From Bacteroidia bacterium (GTDB lineage: Bacteria; Bacteroidota; Bacteroidia; J057): a stretch of DNA of 64,000 bases. Shown one piece after another: positions 54,534-62,272 of this stretch; position 1 is the stretch's first letter; the number at the start of each line of letters is the position of its first letter. The notes under the pieces are model-generated. The model searched no databases and was not told the DNA's origin. It saw nothing but the letters and a program-made list of their open reading frames with translations. The DNA lies in assembly GCA_022760475.1 (NCBI GenBank), contig JALEFZ010000095.1, positions 186,001-250,000 on the forward strand, in the 5' to 3' direction. Made by a program: the position numbers and the translations under genes.

Positions 54534-54644
54534 CTTTGTGAGTGTTTTTATTGATTAAGCAACCGGAGCAAATTTGAGCAATTTCACCTACTTGACCTAA
54601 CTCTCACTATTAAATGCCCGTGCTTATTTACTAGCTGCTTACGA

Positions 54645-56096
54645 TTAAAGCCCTAACGCTTTTCCAAGTTCTTCCCTATCATCAAAAGGGTGTTTTACTC
54701 CCTTTATTTCCTGATAGGTTTCATGTCCTTTCCCTGCCAGAAGGATGATATCTCCTTCTCTCGCCAATGCCGAAGCCGTCCTGATTGCCTCCCTCCTATC
54801 CAGAATTTTCAGAACCTTTCTTTGGCTTACCACAGGCACTCCGGCCATCATTTCGTCTACAATTACTCCCGGCTCCTCGCTTCGGGGATTGTCAGAAGTC
54901 AAAATGACCTGGTCAGAATGATCTACTGCAATTTGAGCCATGATTGGCCTCTTCTCCCGATCCCGATCTCCCCCACAACCCACGACAGTGATGATCCTAT
55001 GGGCACCTTTGTTAATGTCTTCGATGGTATCAAGGACATTCTTCAAGGCATCCGGTGTATGAGCATAGTCTACAATTCCCCTTTCATTAGAAGGTCCATG
55101 AATCAATTCAAACCTTCCTGCTACCCCTCCTATGCCACTGAGTGTCTTTAGAATTTCTTCTTTTTCCACTTCCAATTCCCTGGCAGCTGCATAAACCATC
55201 AACAGGTTGTAAGCATTGAAGCTGCCCCTCATCTGAAACCATACCTCTTCTCCATCAATCTCCAGGTTCAAGCCCTCAAAGGTGTTTTCTATCAATTTGG
55301 CCTTGTAATCCGCCATCCTTTTCAAGGCGTAAGTCTTGACATTCGCCGGGCTATTCTGAACCATTACCCTGCCATTTTTATCGTCAATGTTGACTATGGC
55401 CGTAGCATTTTTCCCCAAGCCATCGAAAAGCATTTTTTTAGCTTCAAGATAGGCTTTGAAGGTGCCATGGTAGTCGAGGTGGTCATGGGTAATGTTGGTA
55501 AAGAGCCCCATTTGGAATTCAATCCCTTCTACCCGACGCTGAACCAAAGCATGGCTACTCACTTCCATGAAGCAATACTCACAACCGTAATCCACCATTT
55601 TGGCAAACAACTCCTGGAGCTGCTTGGGATCAGGCGTGGTGTGTGAGGAGGGATAAACCTCATCCCCGACCAGGTACCTGATGGTAGAAATCAAGCCAGA
55701 AGTATACCCCATTGCCTGAAAAGCCTTGTGCAGCAGGGTGGCCGTGGTGGTTTTTCCATTGGTCCCTGTTACCCCTACAATCTTCAATTTCTCAGCAGGT
55801 CTTTGGTAAAAGTTGGCTGCAACACTCGCCAATTCCCTTCGTCCATCTCTTACCTTGACATAGGCTATCCCTGGCTTGAGTTCAGCAGGAATATCTTCCA
55901 GAGCAACCACTGTTGCTCCTTGATCTATAGCTTTTTCAATGAACTTGTGCCCATCGACCACAGTGCCTTTGATGGCAAAAAACAGGTCGGATGTGGCTAT
56001 TTTTCTGGAGTCAAAATGGAAGTCATTCACCTCCATATCCCAATCTCCCTGAATCAATTCTGCCTGTATTCCTTCAAAAAGTGCTGATAGCTTCAT
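54645..56096 (-). CDS. murE: UDP-MurNAc-L-Ala-D-Glu--2,6-diaminopimelate ligase
   Basis: The 483-residue Mur ligase has the N-terminal DSRKIATSDLFFAIKGTVVD, the P-loop VGVTGTNGKTTTATL, VSSHALVQRRVEGIEF and ITHDHLDYHG. The DNPR motif in ILTSDNPRSEEPG selects meso-diaminopimelate over lysine, so the peptidoglycan should be of the meso-DAP type. It is cytoplasmic. It starts 10 bp after ftsI, and 111 bp separates it from mraY downstream. Confidence 0.96.
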   Translation of the reverse strand: MKLSALFEGIQAELIQGDWDMEVNDFHFDSRKIATSDLFFAIKGTVVDGHKFIEKAIDQGATVVALEDIPAELKPGIAYVKVRDGRRELASVAANFYQRPAEKLKIVGVTGTNGKTTTATLLHKAFQAMGYTSGLISTIRYLVGDEVYPSSHTTPDPKQLQELFAKMVDYGCEYCFMEVSSHALVQRRVEGIEFQMGLFTNITHDHLDYHGTFKAYLEAKKMLFDGLGKNATAIVNIDDKNGRVMVQNSPANVKTYALKRMADYKAKLIENTFEGLNLEIDGEEVWFQMRGSFNAYNLLMVYAAARELEVEKEEILKTLSGIGGVAGRFELIHGPSNERGIVDYAHTPDALKNVLDTIEDINKGAHRIITVVGCGGDRDREKRPIMAQIAVDHSDQVILTSDNPRSEEPGVIVDEMMAGVPVVSQRKVLKILDRREAIRTASALAREGDIILLAGKGHETYQEIKGVKHPFDDREELGKALGL

Positions 56097-56106
56097 TGGT
56101 TAATAC

Positions 56107-58197
56107 TTAACTGCAATAAAGGGTGATACTAGCTCCTTCTTTTGGTCTATGTCCAGGCAACAAAGACTGCGTCCTTACCCTGCCATTTCCTTTTAATTCT
56201 ACCCTGAGCCCCAATTTTTCCAATAAAATCAAGGCATCTCTGGTTGTCATCCCTTTCACATTTGGCACCTTCCCCTCTTCGATCGACATGACATCCAGGT
56301 TAACCTGGTGCTTGTTAGAAGTGGTGGTATACCACTCAGAATTGGGGCTGCTACTGGTCGCCACATTCAATTTGCCATAAACCTCACGTGCCGTCTGGGC
56401 AAATACTGCCTTCGGTGCAGGCTTGCGATGAGGTTTTTGGTCCTTCCTTTTGGGTGGCTGGGTCAGTTTGACATCCATTTTCAGGATTTCATCCATCACC
56501 TCCCTGAAGACAGGCGCGGCAACCTTACCCCCGGAAGACGTACCTCCATCTGGTTCATCAATCATGATGTACATGGAATACCTGGGGGTATCCACTGGGT
56601 AAAATCCACCAAAGGAAGCCCTATATTTCCTCACATATCCCTTCCCAATTTCCGTTTTCCTAGCTGTTCCGGTCTTTCCTGCCACCTCTCCCTCAAAACC
56701 CTTGAAAGCACTGGCTGCTGTTCCATAATCCGTAACGGCCTTCATCACTTGCTTCAATTGTTCTATCGTTTCATCGGAAAGCATTTTCTCTTCCAGCACC
56801 TCAGGACGATATTCTTTAACGACCCTTGAGTTATCTGCTACCCCTTTGATGATCCATGGACGAATCAGCTTCCCATCATTGGCGATGGCATTGTAGAAAG
56901 ATGCCATCTGGATGGGAGTTACCAGCAAAGAGTAACCGTAAGACAGGGATGGCAGGGTTGCAATCGTCCAATCCTTATCTTCAGGCATGATAATTCTCGG
57001 CAAGGGCTCACCACTCAACTGTACATTCGCCCTGTCGAAAAAGCCAAACCTTCTCAGGTGGGCAAGGTATTTTTCAGGCTCCTTTTCATACATCTCATTA
57101 AGGGTCTTCGAAACCCCAACATTTGAAGAATGGGCAAATACCTTTTCAAAAGTTATGTTTCCCCAAGCCTTTCCATTATCCGTTACTTCTTTGTCGTCAT
57201 ACAGGATGCTACCATTTCCTGTAGCAATGATATCAGTTGGACTCACCAACTTATCTTCAAATAAGGCAGCCGCAGAGGCAGTTTTGAAGGTTGAACCCGG
57301 TTCAATCTGGGTGGCTATGGCATGGTTATAGGTTTCGGGATAATTGGCAATGGCCTTGATTTTTCCTGTTTCCACTTCCATCAGAATAGCTGTTCCAAAT
57401 TTGGCATAGTTCCTGACCACGGCCTTCTCCAAGGCATTTTCTACGATGTCTTGCAAGTCAACATCCAGGGTAGTTACAACATCATAGCCATCAGTGGAAG
57501 CATCTTCACCAAACTGATTGACCGGGATGTATGAACCTCCCACAACTTTTTGGGCAAGGATGTATCCATCTTCTCCTCTGAGTTCGTTGTGGAATGAATA
57601 TTCAATCCCTCTGATGGGCACCGTATCTCTGATGATTTTCCCAAGAGTAATCCTAGCAAGATCGCCCAGTGGATAAAACCTTTCCCGGCTAAACTTTTCT
57701 ACTACAAGTCCTCCCTTCAGCCTTCCCAAACTCAGCAGCGGCCATTCCTTGACCACTTCCAGTTGATGGAAGTTCAATTTTTGCCTGTGCAGGTAGACAT
57801 GTCTATCTCTCTCAGCAATGGCCTTCATGACCTTTCTGTAAACGCGAAGGCTGTCTCGCTCCTCTTCATTTTCTTCTAAAAGAGCAAAATTGAGAGAGAG
57901 CTTATATAAGGAGTCCGAATATCCGGGATATTTGGTGGTATCCAGGATAGAGGGGTCAAGTGCTATCTTATAAAAGGGGAGGCTTGTAGCCATGATGGTT
58001 CCATCCTCGGAGAGGATGTTTCCCCTGTCGGCAAGGACTTTCTTAAAGAAAACCTGTTCTTCGATTTCCTTTTCTGTCCAGTATCCTACATTCACCTGCA
58101 AGGCAAAAATGCGGAGGAGGATGATTGCCCCAAATAGGACAAACAATCCAAACAGGATGTAAACTCGGCGAAGGATATGATCTGATACCTGCTTCAT
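56107..58197 (-). CDS. ftsI: Class b penicillin-binding protein (septal transpeptidase) with PASTA domain
   Basis: The 696-residue protein has a short cytoplasmic tail and transmembrane helix (YILFGLFVLFGAIILLRIFA), then a pedestal domain. The transpeptidase domain shows the serine motif STFK (in EPGSTFKTASAAALF), SSN (AHSSNVGVSK) and KTG (VAGKTGTARKTE). It ends with a PASTA domain (VPNVKGMTTRDALILLEKLG). It cross-links septal peptidoglycan with FtsW. Its start overlaps the end of ftsL by 4 bp (58194-58197), so translation is coupled. Confidence 0.95.
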   Translation of the reverse strand: MKQVSDHILRRVYILFGLFVLFGAIILLRIFALQVNVGYWTEKEIEEQVFFKKVLADRGNILSEDGTIMATSLPFYKIALDPSILDTTKYPGYSDSLYKLSLNFALLEENEEERDSLRVYRKVMKAIAERDRHVYLHRQKLNFHQLEVVKEWPLLSLGRLKGGLVVEKFSRERFYPLGDLARITLGKIIRDTVPIRGIEYSFHNELRGEDGYILAQKVVGGSYIPVNQFGEDASTDGYDVVTTLDVDLQDIVENALEKAVVRNYAKFGTAILMEVETGKIKAIANYPETYNHAIATQIEPGSTFKTASAAALFEDKLVSPTDIIATGNGSILYDDKEVTDNGKAWGNITFEKVFAHSSNVGVSKTLNEMYEKEPEKYLAHLRRFGFFDRANVQLSGEPLPRIIMPEDKDWTIATLPSLSYGYSLLVTPIQMASFYNAIANDGKLIRPWIIKGVADNSRVVKEYRPEVLEEKMLSDETIEQLKQVMKAVTDYGTAASAFKGFEGEVAGKTGTARKTEIGKGYVRKYRASFGGFYPVDTPRYSMYIMIDEPDGGTSSGGKVAAPVFREVMDEILKMDVKLTQPPKRKDQKPHRKPAPKAVFAQTAREVYGKLNVATSSSPNSEWYTTTSNKHQVNLDVMSIEEGKVPNVKGMTTRDALILLEKLGLRVELKGNGRVRTQSLLPGHRPKEGASITLYCS

Positions 58198-58658
58198 GGC
58201 CTGGCTTTACCTTGTCGTTGATTGATCGCAAGTCCGGTCTTTCCGACAGAATCTTCCGGCATCAATCTCAACTCCTCCAGATCAGGGCGATTCAGACGTT
58301 CCATGGGCACTTCAAGCCCTTTTACCAGCTTGTAAGCGGGTTCCCTTAATGGCCTCAGCCCAAGGGTATCGATCTGATCTTTGATCTCTGAGAAGCGGGT
58401 TCCGGCACTGAGGGTGGATTGACGAAGCAGGTATTCGGCCTTGAGCCTTTTTACCTCCTTGCGGTAATCCTCCATCATTTTGACCTTTCGCTCCGCTTCG
58501 TAGGAGTTCCAGATGTATGCTACACCAATCAAAACAAGGAAAAACGAAAAACGCAGGTAGTCATTCACCTTTCGAGAAGATAGACCTTTTTTGGCCTTTT
58601 TTTCTTCTCTGGGCGAATTTGCGTTAGAAGTGTTCCGTTGACGTGTGATCACGCGCAT
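58194..58658 (-). CDS. ftsL: FtsL-like bitopic division protein
   Basis: The 154-residue protein has a basic N-terminus, a single transmembrane helix (FSFFLVLIGVAYIWNSYEA, about 44-62) and a helical, heptad-like periplasmic part (YRKEVKRLKAEYLLRQSTL), the FtsL/DivIC pattern. The call rests on topology and the position between rsmH and ftsI, since FtsL sequences are poorly conserved. The C-terminal 45 residues are longer than in E. coli FtsL. It would form the FtsQLB-type bridge. Confidence 0.82.
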   Translation of the reverse strand: MRVITRQRNTSNANSPREEKKAKKGLSSRKVNDYLRFSFFLVLIGVAYIWNSYEAERKVKMMEDYRKEVKRLKAEYLLRQSTLSAGTRFSEIKDQIDTLGLRPLREPAYKLVKGLEVPMERLNRPDLEELRLMPEDSVGKTGLAINQRQGKARP

Positions 58659-58768
58659 AACTGGTCAATGAATTGATACTTTCGGATTTTTCGGATATAG
58701 AAATTGGAAAGACTTTCTACTTGAGGGGAAATTCTTTCCTAAACGGTGGATCCTTAACGGATCGGGAT

Positions 58769-59677
58769 CTATTTTTTCTCTGCCACCCTTAGCCTTGCGC
58801 TGCGGGCACGAGAATTACGCATAACTTCTTCTTCATCGGCCTGAATGGCCTTTCTACTAATGAGTTTCCAGGGTGTGAGTGGATTTCCATAAAAATCCTT
58901 CTCTTCCTTGCCCTGGAAGTTTCCTGCCTTGAAAAAGCGCTTGACCAATCGGTCTTCCAGAGAGTGATAGGAGATTACCACCAATCGTCCTCCCGGGTTC
59001 AGTACCTTCAGAGCAGCTTGCAACAAAAGCCGCAAACCCACCATTTCATCATTCACCTTAATTCGAAGTGCCTGATACAACTGGGAGAGGTACTTGATTC
59101 TTCTTTTGGGAGGAATACAAGACTGAATGATGCCTTCCAGTTGCTGGGTATGGGTAATCGGTGCTGCGCTGCGCTTCATCACGATGGTCCGCGCCAACTT
59201 CTTTGAGTTGGTGATTTCTCCATATTGGGAGAAAATCATAACCAACTCATCCTCTTCTGCTTCGTTGAGCACTTCAGCGGCCGTCTTCCCATAACTGGTA
59301 TCCATGCGCATGTCCAGGGGAGCATCAAAGCGATAGCTGAATCCCCTTTCGGGAGTATCTAGCTGATGGGAGGAAACTCCCAAATCTGCCAGGATGCCAT
59401 CCACGCCTTCAATGCGCTTCATTTTCAAGGATGTCTCAAGGAACTTAAAATCTTTAGCTACGAATATCAGTCTTTCATCCTCTGGAAGGTTTTCTCTAGC
59501 ATCTGCATCGCGGTCAAATGCAATCAACTGCCCCTCCTCCCCTACTCTCTTCAAAATCTCCCTGCTATGCCCTCCTCCTCCAAAGGTTACATCCACATAT
59601 GTGCCACCTTCTTTGATGTCGAGTCCTTCAAGGGACTCTTCCAGCAACACAGGGATATGATATTCGCTATTACTCAT
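58769..59677 (-). CDS. rsmH: 16S rRNA (cytosine(1402)-N4)-methyltransferase
   Basis: The 302-residue protein (older name MraW) begins with HIPVLLEESLEGLDIKEGG and the SAM-binding motif VDVTFGGGGHSREIL. Other family markers are ADLGVSSHQLDTPERGFSY, FSQYGEITNSKKLARTI and VISYHSLEDRLVKRFF. It methylates N4 of C1402 in 16S rRNA. Its start overlaps the end of mraZ by 8 bp, indicating coupled translation. Confidence 0.96.
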   Translation of the reverse strand: MSNSEYHIPVLLEESLEGLDIKEGGTYVDVTFGGGGHSREILKRVGEEGQLIAFDRDADARENLPEDERLIFVAKDFKFLETSLKMKRIEGVDGILADLGVSSHQLDTPERGFSYRFDAPLDMRMDTSYGKTAAEVLNEAEEDELVMIFSQYGEITNSKKLARTIVMKRSAAPITHTQQLEGIIQSCIPPKRRIKYLSQLYQALRIKVNDEMVGLRLLLQAALKVLNPGGRLVVISYHSLEDRLVKRFFKAGNFQGKEEKDFYGNPLTPWKLISRKAIQADEEEVMRNSRARSARLRVAEKK

Positions 59678-60128
59678 TATCTTCCATGTCTCCCATCACC
59701 TCTTCTGCCAACTCCTCAAAATCAAACTCCGGATTGTCCATCCAATTGTCGTAGGTTCCAGAATCCCAGATTTCTACCTTATCTATCTGGGCGACAAGTT
59801 TAATCTCTTTGCTAATCTCCACCCCTCCTATCAATCGCTTTGGCAACAGCAGCCTTCCGTTCCCGTCAAGGGTGATTCGAGTAGCCCCATTGAGGAACAT
59901 CCTCAAAAACGCCCTGTTTTTCTTCACATACTGGTTGCGTGATTGCAACCTTTTCAGCTCTTCTTCCCAAACAGGGATGGGATACAACACAAGGCACTTG
60001 TCCAGGCCTTTATTCACAACAAACTCATCTTGCTGACCTTCAGGCAATTGCTTACGTAAACCCGCGGGCATCAAAAAGCGGCCCTTGGCATCCAGCTTGC
60101 AATCATATTCTCCAATCAGCGAAATCAT
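59670..60128 (-). CDS. mraZ: Transcriptional regulator MraZ
   Basis: The 152-residue protein has two tandem AbrB-like swapped-hairpin halves, GEYDCKLDAKGRFLMPAGLR and ATRITLDGNGRLLLPKRL, each with the conserved DxKGR / DGNGR core. MraZ binds clustered GTGGGA-type direct repeats in its own promoter and tunes the dcw operon. Three perfect boxes lie 43 bp upstream (60171-60196). It is the first gene of the cluster. An acidic tail (DFEELAEEVMGDMEDNE) extends the C-terminus. Confidence 0.96.
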   Translation of the reverse strand: MISLIGEYDCKLDAKGRFLMPAGLRKQLPEGQQDEFVVNKGLDKCLVLYPIPVWEEELKRLQSRNQYVKKNRAFLRMFLNGATRITLDGNGRLLLPKRLIGGVEISKEIKLVAQIDKVEIWDSGTYDNWMDNPEFDFEELAEEVMGDMEDNE

Positions 60129-60170
60129 TTCATGTAGTTCACATTACAGTACGTAAAATAAAGAAAAAAG

Positions 60171-60196
60171 TCCCACAAATTCCCACTTTTTCCCAC
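60171..60196 (-). promoter_or_regulatory. MraZ operator: three GTGGGA boxes at 10-bp spacing
   Basis: On the minus strand GTGGGA occurs at 60196-60191, 60186-60181 and 60176-60171, exactly 10 bp apart and on one DNA face. This matches the geometry of known MraZ binding sites upstream of mraZ. The boxes probably overlap the promoter. Confidence 0.85.
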
Positions 60197-60338
60197 GAAA
60201 TATTTGATAATTTATTTTATCAAAACGCTTTATCTCAAATATTTAGATTATTTATCAACAATACTAATAATTATACACATTTATGCAAAATATATTGGCA
60301 TATATGGCAAAAAATTTTCGCATAACTAGGAATTAAAA

Positions 60339-60397
60339 GTGGGAAAATGGGGGAAAAAGTGGAGAGTTGGTGGGAGAATGTGGTGGAAATGGTGGGA
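60339..60397 (+). repeat. Helically phased G-rich GTGGGA-like array on the opposite strand
   Basis: GTGGGA-like units begin at 60339 (GTGGGA), 60349 (GGGGGA), 60359 (GTGGAG), 60370 (GTGGGA), 60380 (GTGGTG) and 60392 (GTGGGA), close to one per DNA turn. It lies 140-220 bp upstream of the mraZ boxes, facing the other way. It may be an auxiliary MraZ site; that is an inference. Confidence 0.4.
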
Positions 60398-61126
60398 GAA
60401 TATGGTCAATTTGAGTACCAACCATATTTATATTCAGTCCTTGATCAGAGTTTCTACCTGAGGAAGCCTGGCCTAAAACCAATCTTCTATTTTCTGTATA
60501 AGGGTAGTTGCATAGCGGAGTAGCAGAAGCGCTAGCAAATTACTTTTGGCTATATGAAATTTAGGGCTATGCGAAATTGGTGTGTATACGCCAATGTGTA
60601 TTTCCCAAATAGTGGAATCATAGGGCCACAAGGAGGCAAACCTGTCTCAGGATCACGAATTATGGAAAATAATAAGGATATGTGAAGTCAGAGCGATATG
60701 TGCATGTCCAAATCAAGATCACCTATTATATCCGAATATTTTTAGGTTTTGAATCATATCCCTATTGCACCCATTACCCATTCCTAGTAAGTTATAAGAC
60801 AGCCTAAGTAAGCCAAGTTGCCAGTTAACGCATTCAAAGGATAAATGCAGTTTCGATACAGGCCAACTGACGTTTCGAATGGAGCATGTTCCCTCGAACA
60901 TCAATGAGAGCTCTATGCAACACGATGAGTAGATTTCTCGCTTAAGGTCGAAATGATAGCCTCGCTTGCCCGGCCTGAGCCTGGACTGATATCCCAGATT
61001 GCCTGGAAATAACAACTTTGTCTTTAGGCAAATAAAGGCATGTAAGGCGAATGGCAACTTGAGTTAAGTAAGACTGCATTGCAGATTTAGGCTGTATCCA
61101 GAATTTCGCTTTTGATTCGCACAATC
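60398..61126. other. Noncoding region between dcw cluster and recombinase gene
   Basis: This 729-bp stretch has no convincing gene; the frames present have no recognisable protein character. I see a hairpin (ATGTTC, loop CCTC, GAACAT, 60886-60901) and a 10-bp inverted repeat (CAAGTTGCCA at 60814-60823, TGGCAACTTG at 61052-61061). It presumably contains the recombinase promoter, but no consensus match stands out. Confidence 0.5.
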
Positions 61127-62230
61127 ATGAAAATTTACATTCGAAAAATCGTTTGGGAAGGCCAAACCCGTATCCAGGCCATAGCCACAGGCTTTGAACC
61201 TGACTTTCCGCAAAAAATGAAAAGCATTCCCGGAACTTTCTATAAAAAGGAGGTTGGGTGGCTTCTCCCCTATCACAAAAAGAGTTATTCACGTCTGGTT
61301 CAATTATTTGGAAAAGATAACCTACTAATAGAGCCCCAAAGACAGCATAAGAAAGCCCACAAGAATCATCATAAAGAATTGCCTCCCTCTCATGAGGAAG
61401 CCTTTCTTCGATTGACTGAACAGCTTATGCTTTTCCGATACAGTCATCATACATTGGGGATTTATCGAACATATTTCAGGTTATTCCTCGAGCATTTTGC
61501 CGAATCCAATCTTCTGGAACTAAGTAAAATTGAGATTCAATCCTATCTTCTGGGAGAAATTCAGGAGAGAAAATGGTCTGAGTCCACCCAAAACCAGGCA
61601 GTCAATTCCATTAAATTTTACTACGAAAAAGTTCTTGGACAGGACAGGCAGTTCTACCAGTTGCGGCCAAAGAAGTCTAAAAATCTACCTGATATTCTAA
61701 GTGAAGAAGAGGTCAAACGGCTTCTTTTATCAGTCTCCAACATCAAACACAGGTGTATTTTATCTTTGATATACTCTGCCGGACTTCGCCTTGGCGAGGC
61801 TACCCGCATACGTCTCGATGACATACTGATCGACCGAAAACAAATATTCATAAAGGGGGGTAAAGGCAAAAAAGACAGGTATGTGATCCTATCTACCAAG
61901 GTCTTGGAACTGATTCAACTTTATCGCAAAAAATATAAACCTCAGTATTGGTTGTTTGAGGGGATGCATGGTGGAGAATACTCCAAGAGGAGCGTCCAAC
62001 AAATCATGCGTAGGGCGGTAAAGGTCTCTGGCGTAAACCCTTACGCCACGGTACATACCTTAAGACATTCTTTTGCCACCCATTGTTTGGAAAGGGGGAT
62101 GGACCTTCGTTATATTCAGCATATGCTGGGTCATGGGTCCATAAAGACAACAGAAAAGTATTTACATGTTCTGCGTGAAGCGGAGGGCAAATTGAGGAGT
62201 CCTTTGGACGATATGGACCTGGATTTATAG
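61127..62230 (+). CDS. Tyrosine recombinase/integrase, integron-associated-like
   Basis: The 367-residue protein has an N-terminal domain (1-70, arm-type or Bacteroidota-specific) and a SAM-like core-binding domain (about 90-180). The catalytic domain has R221 (SAGLRLGEATRIRL), K246 (GGKGKKDR), H310 and R313 (HTLRHSFATHCLE), H336 (MLGHGSIKTT) and the nucleophile Y345 (EKYLHV). All six residues are intact. The C-terminus ends RSPLDDMDLDL, recalling the SPLD tail of integron integrases, but the ~20-residue insert of IntI between the K and HxxR boxes is absent. I chose the ATG at 61127; a TTG five codons upstream is less likely. It is followed directly by a palindrome and a cassette core site. 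Confidence 0.88.
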   Translation: MKIYIRKIVWEGQTRIQAIATGFEPDFPQKMKSIPGTFYKKEVGWLLPYHKKSYSRLVQLFGKDNLLIEPQRQHKKAHKNHHKELPPSHEEAFLRLTEQLMLFRYSHHTLGIYRTYFRLFLEHFAESNLLELSKIEIQSYLLGEIQERKWSESTQNQAVNSIKFYYEKVLGQDRQFYQLRPKKSKNLPDILSEEEVKRLLLSVSNIKHRCILSLIYSAGLRLGEATRIRLDDILIDRKQIFIKGGKGKKDRYVILSTKVLELIQLYRKKYKPQYWLFEGMHGGEYSKRSVQQIMRRAVKVSGVNPYATVHTLRHSFATHCLERGMDLRYIQHMLGHGSIKTTEKYLHVLREAEGKLRSPLDDMDLDL

Positions 62231-62234
62231 GGAA

Positions 62235-62258
62235 TATATACGCAATATTGCGTATATA
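62235..62258 (+). repeat. 24-bp perfect palindrome at the attI-like junction
   Basis: TATATACGCAAT is followed at once by its exact reverse complement ATTGCGTATATA. It begins 5 bp after the recombinase stop and ends 5 bp before the core site. It could be a recombinase or regulator binding site within an attI-like region, or a transcript-ending hairpin, although no T-run follows. Confidence 0.7.
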
Positions 62259-62272
62259 GTATTGTTATAGGC
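62259..62272 (+). other. attI-like / cassette junction core site GTTATAGGC
   Basis: The 9-bp core GTTATAGGC (62264-62272) is exactly complementary to GCCTATAAC at 63619-63627, the left outer box of the downstream attC-like site, and nearly identical to its right box GTTATAAGC. By analogy with integrons, exchange would occur after the G at 62264. TAGTATTG (62257-62264) just before it matches TAnnTTTG in 7 of 8 bases and may be a promoter for the first cassette. Confidence 0.65.

Noticed and set aside
60339-60397. G-rich array as a CRISPR-like or G-quadruplex element
   Set aside because: The units are too short and irregular for CRISPR, and no run of four GGG tracts at tight spacing forms a clear quadruplex. 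The 10-12 bp phasing fits protein binding better.
60791-60800. GTTATAAGAC, close to the array core GTTATAAGC, upstream of the recombinase
   Set aside because: There is no complementary left box at attC distance; the nearest similar box, GCCTAAAAC at 60471, is 320 bp away, too far for an attC site. It may be chance.
60719-61057. 112-codon minus-strand open frame
   Set aside because: Its composition is rich in rare, irregular residues and shows no domain, signal or heptad pattern, and it lies in noncoding sequence beside the recombinase; treated as random.
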